From: Caenorhabditis elegans
Lineage: Eukaryota > Nematoda > Chromadorea > Rhabditida > Rhabditidae
Length of the DNA stretch: 64,000 nt
Reading direction: 5' to 3'
Assembly (NCBI RefSeq): GCF_000002985.6
Contig: NC_003283.11
Span: 13,144,001-13,208,000 of the forward strand
Shown: positions 27,901-37,579 of the stretch, one piece after another
Position numbering within the stretch: position 1 is the first letter of the stretch
Layout of the letters: each line of letters starts with the position of its first letter
Program-made: the position numbers and the translations under genes
Notes under the pieces: model-generated
Told to the model about the DNA's origin: nothing
What the model saw: only the letters and a program-made list of their open reading frames with translations
Databases searched by the model: none

Positions 27901-30900
27901 TAAATTTCCGTTTGATTGAACACAAAAAAGCTGACGGAACTCTCCCATTTTGTCTTCCATTTCACACGCCTTCTTTCCATCATTTGCCACCCAACCAGTA
28001 GTTGTCGTCTTTCCCACAAATAACTGATTCTTATCTGGGTTGCAATTCGAATTCGGAGAAGTCTATCTCCGTAGTTCATTCCAACTTTTTTTTTCATTGC
28101 ATTCTCATTCCGTTACTGCATTTAGCTATATCGCCAATTCTTGTGGCATTCCCATCCATTTATTGGATAGAGAATACGCCTAGGGTTTTCCTTATTTTCC
28201 CACCTCCACCCACATGAACTTTTTGAAAAAAGATTGGTAGATAGGAGACGAAGAAGGTTTTAGTGATAATATTCTCACAAAATTTTGGGTCATTCTCCTC
28301 TCAATCTCATCTGGTGGACCAGTTAGCAATTGAAAGAATTTATGGCCACCATGGTCACCTCTTTGCTGGTGCCGCCGCCGTCGCCGCCCCCACACATCTC
28401 AAATCTTCGGTCAGTGTTGCTTCGAATTCTTTTCTCACTATCAGAGTTGGATCAATTTGTCGTCCCCGTTCTTTTTTCAGACTATTTTGATGGCTTCTTC
28501 TATTTTTCCTTTTTTATGTTTTTTGATGTTCGCCGCTCACTTCTCTTTGATTTCATTCCTCCGTTTCCATTTATTCTGTGTTTCAAATTATTCGAATTCC
28601 ATATTCCAGCGAAACGAACCTCTTCACCTACCTCTGTGTAGTGTTTATATATATAAATAGGAGTGGAGTGCTAAAACAGAAAAAAAAACTATCAAAAACG
28701 ATTTTCGCAACTACGTCGAAAATTAAAACCTCCGTAGAAAAAAGTTTGATGTGAAAACATAGTTCTTCTGATCGAGTGAGAAGGAACTTGTGTGGCGGAT
28801 GAATATTTGTTGTTGTGGTGGAGCAATGGGCAGATTCTATACAAAAATGATAGAACGACTGACTGGTGGTGGCTCACCGACGTCTGATCAAAATGGAAAC
28901 AGCCATCATCATCATCATCATCTACCACCAGCACCACGTCATCTCTCATCATCTCATCACCAAATTGAGACGATCAGTGGCTCTTCAAAGCTAAGAGCAC
29001 AATCTGGAAGTCCTGCATTGAATAGAAAAAAAAGACCTGAGGTAGACTTGATAGATATGATGGCTTGAAAAAATATTATTGAAACCCATATTAATCAACA
29101 AAAAATATTGTTCATATTCCTTTTTTCAGATAGCAGTTGCTCCACTGGCTCACAAAAGTAGACATTTGAGTGAATCTCGAGATGAGATGCGTGGCGGTGC
29201 AGAACGACGTGGCAGTGGTGGTCAAATGAATTTACCAGCCTACACTAATTATCTTATACGCCATTCTGGAGAAGAGCGTCTTGGTTTGTAAAATTTCGCA
29301 TTTCTTCTAATCAAATATGAAATTTTTAAAAATCCGATTTTCCAATTTATGCAAATCGAAAAACGAAACATTTCGATTTCCTAAAAATCGTAAAACATTT
29401 TTTTTAATTATCAATTTTTATGTTGACGAGAAAAAACATAAGAAAACATTCTTCTTAAAAATGATGAAAAATTTTCCAAAGTTGAAAGGTTTTTTCGAAA
29501 TATCGTAAAAACAAAAGTTTTAGAATTTTCTGAAAACTGAAAATTCGATTTTTTTTTCTCGAATTTTGTTTATGTTTATGAGAAAAAAAGCAAATCTTTC
29601 AAACCAAAAATTCAAGTGTTCGAAATATTGGAAAAACTGAATTTTCTTTTTTTGGAAAAAATCGAAAAACCAACACTCTGGCTTCTAATATTCATCATGT
29701 TTCAGTGGATGGACCGGTCACTAATGCCAGCGATGCTCGGATTGCTTATCTTGAAAAACGAATCCGAGAACTTGAACTGACACAAAAAGAACAGAGCTCT
29801 CATTCAACACCAAGCCAGTCGAGACGTAGGTGTTTTCTTCCCTCACCTGTGGTCTCACTTGATATAGTGTCAAACTGATAAGAACAGTTGATGGGGTCAA
29901 TTGAGACAATTAAATGTTGAACTGTGTATGACAAAAGCGTTGCCGCCGCGTAAGAGAAAGTAGTGAGATAATGTGTTGTGATCATAAATGATGGATTACA
30001 TGATATCCATTTGTTATCATATTGATAAGTTCTATTTTGTTGCAGATTCTTCGTCTAAATCGTCTCATTTCAATGGAAGCAGTAACTTGTCTACAAGCGA
30101 ACAACTCCGATTGCAAGAAATGAGCGATGAGTTGGCGAACAAGGATCGTAAAGTTACATCTTTGGAATCGAAGCTTCTGAAAGCTTATCAAAGAATTGAA
30201 CGACTGAACGAGGAGTACGACGGAAAAATAAAAAATCTGATGTATGACAGTGAACGTGCTCGCGACGATCTCACTCGATGTGTTGATAAGATTCAGCAAT
30301 TGGAAAACGAACTTGATGAGACACGAGCTGCAGTACAAAATGGAGATCATGCAAATGAACAGGAATATCATGAGTTACGAGATAAGATCTGGAAACAAGA
30401 ACGTGAACTTCAAGAGAGTCGTACGTTGCTTACTCGTTTGCGAGAAAAAGAAGCAGAATTTGAGAGAATGCGATCAGAGAAAGGATATCTTGAGTTGAAG
30501 AATGAGAATCTCAACAAGAAATTGGAAGCGAAAAAGCGAGCAGTTGAAGAACTCGAAAGAAGTGTTTCGACTCTTCGATTGGAGCAAACTATTTGCCAGC
30601 AATCATGCTCATCTGGATCAACACCGCTTGCTGATGAGATGGAGATTATGTCAGATATCCGACCATCACTCGCCAGACCATACACCAAGGTAAGTATTTA
30701 TTAATTTTACACTTCCTAGTGAAATCTATTGAAAGATTAACTTTTGAAATGGACAACTACAAAAAAATTATCAGAAATTAGAACTAGAGAAAAGTCGATC
30801 TGAAAGTGTTTCTATCCCATCAGCTAAAAAATTGCTTTGAAAAAGTGTTTTCAGTGTCTTATCCACATTATAATCTTTATTTTAAGATTTTTTGTGAACC

Positions 30901-31583
30901 TGAGAACAACTTGAGGTATTTTCAGGAAATTACATTATTTAGAAAAAAATCTGAAGTTTATGAAGTTTATTGATGAAGGACAATTTCAGAAAAAATCAAA
31001 AAAAAATTCAGAATGTTTGCCTACCCCTAGAGATCTAAATACATAATTTTCAGGCTCATTCGACACTCGGGTCCCACAATATGTCACCACTATCGCACTC
31101 AAAGTCCAGTGGATTAACGAAGAGTTTTTCGAATTTTGCGCTCAACTCATCTAAACAGCGTGATGATATCACCGCCAATATGAGCCGATCGATTCGTGAA
31201 CAAAACCGTCACATAACAATGTGTAGAGCTATGGTTGTTTGTCTGAAGGATACGGTAGACCGAATGGCACGTGGAGAGAATCCTGATGTTGCTCGTCTGC
31301 TCGGTGTCAAGTTGAATGTGATGTCTGAAAGTGAAATGGAAGATGATGAAGATCATGAGGCTGATGCATCACAACCGTTTTCAATGATGTCTGCTGAATC
31401 AGCGGTATGTTAGCACTCAGAATGCTAATAAAGTTATTGTTTTTTTTTCAGCTCTCGAAGCAATGCGGAAAACTCGCTGATCTCGATAAAGACCTAGATA
31501 CAATTCGCTGTCAACTCGCAGATTGGCATGGTCAAACAAATGCAGAAGGAGATGGTGATCGTGATGTATGCAGAGTTCAATAG
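8920..31583 (+). CDS. noca-1: NOCA-1, non-centrosomal microtubule array protein (ninein-related), multiple isoforms
   Basis: Common downstream exons are 18315-18460, 19498-19708, 23401-23570, 23637-23724, 29130-29283, 29706-29825, 30046-30689, 31054-31404 and 31452-31583 (stop at 31581). Alternative first-exon modules (listed separately) begin at 8920, 11323, 12784, 15728, 17754, 20170 and 28799. The N-terminal parts are Ser/Arg-rich and low complexity, as expected of disordered scaffold sequence. Exons 29706 and 30046 encode a long heptad-rich coiled coil (from about ARIAYLEKRIRELEL onward), and the last two exons form the conserved C-terminal block ending near KLADLDKDLDTIRCQLADWH. In C. 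elegans NOCA-1 assembles non-centrosomal microtubule arrays in germline and larval epidermis, working with gamma-tubulin and in parallel with PTRN-1. The junction after 19708 is phase 1 and does not fit the main acceptor at 23401; this is unresolved. Introns are up to 5 kb and carry promoters of downstream isoforms. Confidence 0.87.
9981..11322. other. noca-1 intron / upstream region of isoform B
   Basis: No exon with supported splice sites is seen. The stretch 10170-10560 is pyrimidine-rich and 11170-11320 is T/C-rich, ending with ttttccag at 11293-11300 shortly before the isoform B ATG, consistent with an outron and trans-splice acceptor. Confidence 0.4.
11323..12123 (+). other. noca-1: noca-1 alternative 5' module B (two exons)
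   Basis: Exons 11323-11595 and 11646-12123 begin MSNERVSTGSLGERLMLRTR and are rich in Ser, Arg and Thr, with an acidic run (DDETFDDFDFDNDD) near 11975-12015. The donor ccag|gtattg leaves phase 1, matching the common exon at 18315. A trans-splice-like ttttccag lies 23 nt upstream of the ATG. This gives one of the longest isoforms. Confidence 0.75.
12124..12783. other. noca-1 intron with GC-rich promoter-like segment
   Basis: The region 12410-12490 is unusually CpG-rich for this window (cgccggccgaaacagccgac and neighbours) and lies about 300 nt upstream of the short first exon at 12784, so it could be promoter sequence. An open frame in phase with that exon extends upstream to about 12580 but has no in-frame ATG before 12784. 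Confidence 0.35.
12784..12841 (+). other. noca-1: noca-1 alternative first exon C
   Basis: A 58-nt exon encodes MLQPPSPRLGKRNIIKNVT plus one nucleotide and ends at a consensus donor (g|gtaagt). The phase-1 end matches the common acceptor at 18315. Supporting evidence is only the donor quality and phase agreement. Confidence 0.5.
13452..14518. repeat. Foldback (inverted-repeat) element with TA target duplication in a noca-1 intron
   Basis: The left end (tactcggcgtttgccgcc at 13452) is an imperfect inverted copy of the right end (ending gccgagta at 14518). Both flanks show TA, as for Tc1/mariner-type insertion. Arms of roughly 200 nt are built from degenerate short units around ttgggtaagaagttggcaag and its complement (13480-13680 and 14330-14515); the middle is AT-rich and non-coding. 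It is probably a non-autonomous MITE-like element. Confidence 0.65.
14519..15727. other. noca-1 intron, upstream region of first exon D
   Basis: No supported exon is present. A TATAAATT motif at 15656-15663 lies 65 nt before the ATG of the short exon at 15728 and is a candidate core promoter. The interval 15240-15460 is pyrimidine-rich. Confidence 0.4.
15728..15779 (+). other. noca-1: noca-1 alternative first exon D (very short)
   Basis: A 52-nt exon encodes MASLCNSIIGWIKNDKE plus one nucleotide and ends at gaag|gtgagt. Phase 1 fits the common acceptor at 18315, giving Glu-Val-Arg-Leu-Arg across the junction. A TATA-like motif lies just upstream. The N-terminus is short, hydrophobic and contains one Cys. 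Confidence 0.6.
15780..17753. other. noca-1 intron
   Basis: I see no exon, RNA gene or clear repeat. Several open frames of 60-100 codons (16276-16470, 16734-17030) lack good splice sites or start context and have no recognisable product. Confidence 0.35.
17754..17979 (+). other. noca-1: noca-1 alternative first exon E, Cys-rich N-terminus
   Basis: The exon encodes MCLVCAGCKVLSTLRAYCTG and continues to a basic/Ser-rich stretch (KPIRRKSHGN), ending at aaata|gtgagt in phase 1, in frame with the shared exon at 18315 (337 nt downstream). Four cysteines in the first 18 residues suggest S-acylation and membrane targeting; this is inference. Confidence 0.6.
20170..20468 (+). other. noca-1: noca-1 alternative first exon F
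   Basis: The exon encodes MQSIREPRSVELRESNKFMR and onward, 99 residues, Ser/Arg-rich. An in-frame stop (taa, 20155-20157) precedes the ATG, so it starts here. Its donor (atcga|gtgagt) leaves phase 2, which fits the acceptor at 23637 (Asp-Gln-Arg-Arg across the junction) and skips 23401-23570. Confidence 0.6.
20469..23400. other. noca-1 intron
   Basis: This is a long AT-rich intron with no supported exons. The part 20480-20900 is A/T homopolymer-rich. T/C-rich stretches (for example 23085-23150 and 23280-23330) precede the acceptor at 23400 and may include regulatory sequence, but no specific site can be defended. Confidence 0.35.
24181..24497. repeat. Inverted-repeat element of a dispersed nematode family
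   Basis: The left arm (ggtctcgaaacgacgaattt near 24195, then gatgtgcgccttttaagagtac) is mirrored by the right arm (gtacactttaaaggcacaca near 24421, then gtcgtgtcgagaacgggcgc ending about 24492). Arms are roughly 85 nt with an AT-rich spacer. Partial copies with the cgtgtcgagacc motif occur at about 26310 and 49825. Confidence 0.65.
28646..28660 (+). promoter_or_regulatory. TATA-like element upstream of short noca-1 isoform
   Basis: TATATATATAAATAG lies 138 nt upstream of the ATG at 28799. It is the best TATA-like match in the intron and suits a promoter for the short isoform, but no experiment supports it here. Confidence 0.4.
28799..29041 (+). other. noca-1: noca-1 alternative first exon G, short isoform
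   Basis: The exon encodes MNICCCGGAMGRFYTKMIER, then a Ser/His-rich segment with a run of six His, ending at ctgag|gtagac in phase 0, matching the acceptor at 29129/29130. Three consecutive cysteines at residues 4-6 are a strong candidate for palmitoylation, which would tether the microtubule organiser to membrane. The isoform keeps the whole coiled-coil region. Confidence 0.75.
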
Positions 31584-32710
31584 AACATTATCTATATCTG
31601 AACATCTTGTATTTTAATCATGTTTTGCTCGTAATCAATTGTACCATAGTTCTCAACACATTTCAATGTTCTTTTTTAAATTTTATTTGACTTCTTCTTG
31701 ATCCCAACTCCATGAATTAATGACCGTGTAAGTACCCAATCTACTCTCAGTCGTGTAATTAATACTGTCAAATGCGTTTACTGTATGACGAACGTGATAT
31801 TATCAAGATACTCGTAGTGAATTCACATTTCTGTGCATTTCATGGCCAGGATTTGATGCGTCATGATTTTTCTTCCAGAACCGCATTCATCGAAACTTTC
31901 GAACCCATTTCCCATTACGCGGTATCTCGTCCCCATTCATCCATCAAATGTTCCCCCGGACGTTGTTGTTTTACTAATAAAGCTCGTCCCACAAGACTTC
32001 ATTTTCCATGTCATCTTCAATATTCTATCATTTCTATCCACTTCCATATCATTATTGATGAATGTACTGGCATTTGTGCCTGGAATTGAAATGAATATGA
32101 CTGCAATTTTTAAATGAGAATTGAAAACTATCTTTTAAAAACTACTCTGAAACTATCGAATACGGGGAAATGCGAGTGAATGTTTAATTTATTCAAAATT
32201 CAAATTCCGACAGAGAACTAGATTAAAAAACAGTTTTTTGAAAAACTAAAATGCATTATATTGAATAATGAAGATTTTTAGAAACTAAGAAGTGAAGTTT
32301 ATTCCTGTTTCATTATGGTTTTCAGTGTTGAAATTTGTAATTTTGAGTTGCGACACTATTTTTCAAGTTTTAACTGGTGACCGGTACGAAATTATCATAA
32401 TTTCATTACGAAAATATTGTTTTAAATACAGAAATATTACTTAGTTAATCGTAGAAACTCAGAACACATTAATTCTTTGTTTAATTAAATTTATTGTTCT
32501 CCCCACCGTAAAAATAATGTGATGAAAACTGCGCGGTGGTTGCAAGAACCGCGTGCGAGGGTTGCAAAGGGGCGGAGCTATGTTTCAACAACGCTTGCCG
32601 CTCTCATTGCTTTTATTTCTGCTTTTTCATGCTTTTTTAAAGAATAATCACTTTTGTTTTTATTTCTTGATTTATTCTTTGTTTTTTTTTCAATATGATA
32701 CAAATTTCAG
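31584..32710. other. Intergenic: noca-1 3'UTR and him-17 promoter
   Basis: An AATAAA at 31976-31981 may be the noca-1 poly(A) signal. The rest is AT-rich except for a GC-rich promoter motif block at 32531-32575 described separately. The interval ends in TTTCAG immediately before the him-17 ATG. Confidence 0.45.
32531..32575 (+). promoter_or_regulatory. GC-rich motif cluster in the him-17 promoter
   Basis: The block holds an inverted repeat CGCGGT (32532-32537) / ACCGCG (32548-32553) with a 10-nt spacer, interleaved with a direct repeat GGTTGCAA at 32538-32545 and 32560-32567 (22-nt period). It stands out in AT-rich surroundings, about 140 nt upstream of the ATG. It is a candidate transcription factor site. 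Confidence 0.4.
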
Positions 32711-35700
32711 ATGGCAAAACGCCCAAGTACATCGAAAAACCCAGCGGAGGTGAGAAAAATTCGATAATTCACACGCCAATAAACTTTACAAAAGCTTTCA
32801 GGACGATGAACTTATCATTGATGAATGTAGAAGAAAACTAGATGACGACGAGAGTAACGATGTTGGAGCTTACTTTGAAGACGATAATCAGCAAGGGGTA
32901 CGTCGAAAAATGTATGAAACTTGTTTAAAATTTGAATTTCAGACTTCATATCGAACGCCATTCATGCCTTCTCATTTGGGACTCATACAAGACCAATCCC
33001 CAGATCTTACAATGAAAGATTTGTTCAATAGGAAAAGATCGCGGCCTCAATCAACGGGATTTATCGATCACAGTCAGGCGCGATATTATGACCGGTACAA
33101 GCAACAAGAGTATACTCGTCGCAACGATTTTATGAAGTATTGTCATGTATGCCGTAAGAAAACAGTAGGAAAACTTCGTGTTCTACCCGGCGATCTTCGT
33201 ATGCGAAAAGTATGGATTCTCCGGTCAAACCTGGACGAAGAACGATCTGCAGAGTTGTGGTTAAGAGAAATGGCTTGTGAAGGATCTCACGGAGGAGAAT
33301 TCTGCGAAGCTCATTTCCCAGCAGGCTCACAGCATATGAAAGGAAATCAGCTCATACCCCTTGACGTTAGACCTGAAGTATGTTTTATTGCTGCTTTTTA
33401 CATGTATTTAAATTCTTTCAGGAAGGAAGACATTCTGTTGTGGAAGATATTCAATTCGATTTCGATGCCATACACCTTCAGTGCGTTTTTTGTGGTAGAG
33501 ACGGCCCTCTTGCAACCATGCTTCCTTTCATTAGAGTGAGACATGGTCACAGAAACAATTAATTTTCAAAAAGATTATTTCAGAATCGTGCCAAAAGACT
33601 GCGATGGATTGAACAGCTAGCTTCTGGAAATGAAACTTATAAGAACCGTCTACTCCATGCATTACGAGGCGGAGTCACCCAATTCCTATGCGATTATCAC
33701 ATTTCTGATAGCAGTTTCGAGATAAATGGATTTGGAGAGTGGCGTCTTCTCAAAAATGCGTTACCTGATCCAAGACTCGTGGCTTCGGACAAGCGAGGCG
33801 AACGAAAGTATCTGGTGGACAAGTGTCGGGATGAGATGTTCTGGGAAAGAGCTATGTGGAAAAGTGCGGACTTGTTGAGTCAAAATGGTACTGCAGATGA
33901 TGAAGATATTATTGTTGGAGATGACATTCGACAGTTTCTGACGAATAGTGTTCCATCTGAAGCTGAACAAGTTTGTGAGTTATTGTTTCATTTCTAATTT
34001 GAAATATTTTAAATTTTCCTTTTTAGTGCATCCTATCCTGCAAATAAAGCAAAACGTTGAGAAGAAACTGAATGAAGCTGATTTGCAACCAGGAACGTCT
34101 GGAACATCAGGAGAATCGAATGCGACTGCTGATAATTTGAAAATTGGAATTTCCGAGGAAGGTGTTGAATATTCAGATGATTCAGACGAAGAAAATGAAT
34201 TGATCGAGAAGATGGGAGACATTCCATATTCGAAACGTCTCTGTCAGGTGTGCAGCGCTGTTGAGCCCATCGGAAACGAGTTTCCCAACAATTTCCCATA
34301 CAAGTTCTCGATTCGAACATGGCCGTTTGATGAGTGTCGACACAAGAAATGGCTCGAGATTATGGATTGGCCGCCGGAGTTTGAAGAATCAATGAAAACT
34401 TTGTGGCAGAAACGAAAAACTGAAGGAGCCCTGTCGGATTCTTACCATTTCTGCCCGATTAATGTGTGTCAGTCCCATCTTGATTTCAGAGTGAGTTAAT
34501 TTCAAAACAAAATTTGCGTTTAACAATTCTTTTTAGCAACTTCCTGAACGTATGGAAGAGTGGCATCAGACATTTTGTTTGCTTTGTGATACTTGCATGA
34601 GCGATAAAAGTTTTCTTGTCGGAATCCCACATAATTTTGAAACTCGAACAAAATGGGCGAATAGCCTATTTCCAGTTAAGGAAGGAAACAAGTTTCAGCT
34701 CAAGAAGATTTCCTGGGTAAGTGAACAGCTAGGTTATCAGGGAAACAAACTACTCGTTTTCAGCTTCGTCGTCGATTCCTTCGTTCGAAACCAACCCGTT
34801 ACCGTATCTGTGTGTATCATTTCAACAGAAAAGCTTTTCAAGTTAATCAGGATGATAAAATTGTTCTCGATGCGGAGGCTCTTCCTCTTCCAATAGATTC
34901 GGATGACTTTGATTTGACACCACGAGGTCCGAATTCGGTATGCAAATGCGTTTTATGTGACGACTGGAAGAAGGTGGAAGATATGGTGCCTTTCCGAGCC
35001 CCACACTCTGAAGCTGAAAGATCATTCCTTATCGATATTGTCATTCATTCGGATAAAATGACCATTAAAAAAGCGCTCGCTTCACTCGCCAAAACAAATC
35101 GTCCAGCTCTCATTTGCAATATACATTTTCCCGATGGAATTGACCCATTCAGTATTATTGCGGAACGGCGACTTATGTATGGAGTTCAGTCCGAATGTGT
35201 CTTGTGTGCTCATGCGAATGATTGCACTGCAATGATTCCATTCCCGGGACCCGATGACGAGAAACTCCGAACAAAATGGATAAACTCAATGTGCCGCGAA
35301 CCATGGATCTATCGTTATCTGTCTACTCGTCTTGAGAAACCAGGAAGACACTATCTTTGTGCATCTCATTTCAACCGAAACTCACTTCGATATCACGCTG
35401 GACTTGGACTCTGGCGAAGAGCTGCAGCATGTCCTGTTCTTGCCTGTACAACTGATGAAGAACGACAAGAAGTATGGGATCTAAGCAAGTCTCAACCACT
35501 TTATCATCCATTGATTCTCGAAACATTCGATGATAACGGATCCGGCAGACTTGACTACGATGATGTCCTGAACTTTTTGGGAACTGAAAGAATGCGCCAG
35601 GTGTGTTTTTGAAATCGAAGTTTTGTACATAAAATGTATTATTCTAGATCGAAACCGAGTTGAACTTCCACGGACGAAACGATTCATTGCTTCGCAGAGA

Positions 35701-35956
35701 AAATCGGAAAAAGAATACTGGACGCAGCTTCTATGCCGATATGCCTAATATTTACGAGCACGGAGAGCTTCAAGAAGTTGAAGACCAAATGGAGGGAGAA
35801 GAAGAAGAAGTAGTACAAGAAGAATGTATTATCTATGAAGAAGAACATCATTTAGATGAAGCTGAAGAGCTTGAGGTTATCGAGGAAGAGGAAGTCGTCG
35901 AAGAAATTGTTGAACAAGTTGTGGACGACGGGGTTGTCGTAGGTGAAGAGATGTAG
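32711..35956 (+). CDS. him-17: HIM-17, THAP-like chromatin protein required for meiotic double-strand breaks
   Basis: Nine exons (32711-32749, 32802-32897, 32943-33377, 33422-33535, 33584-33974, 34027-34490, 34537-34716, 34764-35600, 35648-35956) give a 954-residue model. The ATG abuts TTTCAG, so the mRNA is probably trans-spliced directly at the start codon. Six C2CH (THAP-like) modules are visible, each opening with Cys-x2-Cys (about residues 112, 211, 431, 527, 635, 718) and closing with Cys-x2-His-(Phe), e.g. CEAHF, CDYHI, CQSHL, CVYHF, CNIHF, CASHF. An EF-hand-like loop is at about 829-840, and the last 55 residues are strongly acidic. The family is known in C. elegans for germline chromatin and meiotic break formation, and for activating germline promoters. 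cni-1 follows 376 nt downstream on the same strand. Confidence 0.92.
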
Positions 35957-36167
35957 ACTTTGATTTCATTTTCCCTCATTTTTTAATTCAAATGTTTTCA
36001 TTTTGAACTATTCTCGAATTTCCAACACTGCATTACGCGTGATCAAACTTTCAAAAGCCGGTAAAAGTTAGTACTTTTCAAATTGTACACATTGAGATCC
36101 ATTTTGTTTTATTCCCTTTCGTTTCTCTGTTTCTCTATTTCACCAATCGAATATACAATATCTGCCT

Positions 36168-36173
36168 AATAAA
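36168..36173 (+). terminator. Poly(A) signal of him-17
   Basis: A consensus AATAAA lies 212 nt after the him-17 stop and about 155 nt before the acceptor preceding the cni-1 start. This spacing is compatible with operon-type processing. Confidence 0.55.
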
Positions 36174-36332
36174 TTCGTTGCGTTGTTTCTGAATTGTTCA
36201 TTATGTTTTCCATATATCTATATTGATAAACGGTCGTGTATCAATTACACCCGAATTTTTACTTATTGTTTAATAATGTTTATATTCATACAACAGAAAC
36301 GAGAAGAATTTTAAAAGCTCCACTTTCAGAGA

Positions 36333-37372
36333 ATGGCGTTCACATTCGCCGCATTTTGTTATCTCCTGGCGTTAATTGCTGTCGGATTCTGCATCTTCTT
36401 CGCGATATACACTGTAAGTTTTATTCGTCAATCAATTTGTGAACGAAATTCATTAAGAGACCTCTCAAAATTTCGGAAAAAAAAGAGCTGAGTGAGCTTA
36501 GCTAAAATCTCAAATTGTACCGTTTTTCCGTGTCACATCTGTTGGAAATTAACTTTCATTTATCATCCTTTTTCAAGTTTTTTTTTTCGTTATATAACCC
36601 AAAAGGGTGTCATGGAAAAACTAAAATTTTAAGATTTTCCTAAAAAATAGAAAAAATGTTTCAAAAAAATAACAATAAAATTCATTTTCTAAAACCAAAT
36701 TTTGTTTATGTTGATGAAAAAAAAACTTCAAAAAACCTACATATAAATACAAAATTTTTGCAACAAACGATGATAATCAAATAAACTTGAATTTCCGACT
36801 GCTATATCTCGGAATAGTTGGTACAATTGGAGATTATATCTGAAATAAGCCTAGTTTTTCGAAATTTTGGATCACCATAAAAACGTTTGAAAATTTTTGA
36901 GATCTCATTACAAAGTTCGTTTATTTTGTTTTTCGTACTCCTCCTTTGAACAATATGTTCTTTCCAGGTTATCTGCGTTGACGAATTGCGTACAGACTAC
37001 AAGAATCCCATCGAACAATGCCGAAACTTGAACCAACTCATCCTCCCAGAATACATTATCCATGGAACGTTCACCGTATTGTTCATCTTCAGTTGGCAAC
37101 TTATATCGATTCTCGCGAATCTTCCACTTGCCTTCTACCACATTTACACATACGCCAAACGCCCAGTGATGTCTGGACCAGGAATCTATGATCCAACTAC
37201 TATTCTCAACCGTTCCACCCTTTCTTCAACTCTCCGCATCTCATGGATCAAGCTTGCATTCTATCTTGTCTCCTTCTTCTATTATCTCTATGCGTAAGTT
37301 ACCATTTTTCTAAAATACGTTTTAAAACAATTTCTTTACAGCATGATCTACACGTTGGTCACTTCAAATTAG
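36333..37372 (+). CDS. cni-1: CNI-1, cornichon family ER cargo receptor
   Basis: Three exons (36333-36413, 36968-37293, 37342-37372) encode 145 residues, the usual cornichon length. It begins MAFTFAAFCYLLALIAVGFC (first membrane segment), carries the family region around IPIEQCRNLNQLILPEY-like sequence (here NPIEQCRNLNQLILPEYIIH), and further membrane segments FTVLFIFSWQLISILANLPL and ISWIKLAFYLVSFFYYLYAM. Cornichons help load cargo, including glutamate receptors in C. elegans, into COPII vesicles at the ER. A CACTTTCAG acceptor lies 3 nt before the ATG. Same strand and short distance from him-17 suggest possible co-transcription. Confidence 0.95.
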
Positions 37373-37514
37373 ATTTTCCGATGATGCTTCCAACTTAAAT
37401 CTCTTGTCAAATACACCAATCTTAATTGTTTTTTCCCTACAGGCCATCTTATTTATTGAATCATACAGTACGGTTCGTACATTCTCTTCTAAATCCTATT
37501 TTCTTTATCAGTTG

Positions 37515-37520
37515 AATAAA
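37515..37520 (+). terminator. Poly(A) signal of cni-1
   Basis: AATAAA 143 nt after the cni-1 stop codon and just before the convergent receptor gene that ends at 37580. Confidence 0.6.
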
Positions 37521-37579
37521 CCGTTCTTTCAAGTATTCAAGATTTTATTTTAAGACAGAATATATTCAAATTTGGCTAA

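Larger units (their letters stand above)
23725..28798. other. Largest noca-1 intron; upstream region of the short isoform
   Basis: This 5-kb region has no supported coding exon. It contains the inverted repeat at 24181-24497, a half-copy of the same repeat family around 26280-26330, a (CA)n run near 27488-27505, and many C/T-rich blocks. Its 3' end contains a TATA-like element (28646-28660) before the isoform G first exon. Confidence 0.45.

Noticed and set aside
32711..35956. Identification of the THAP-like gene as lin-36
   Set aside because: lin-36 also encodes a THAP protein, but six C2CH modules and the neighbours noca-1 and cni-1 fit him-17; lin-36 has different neighbours.
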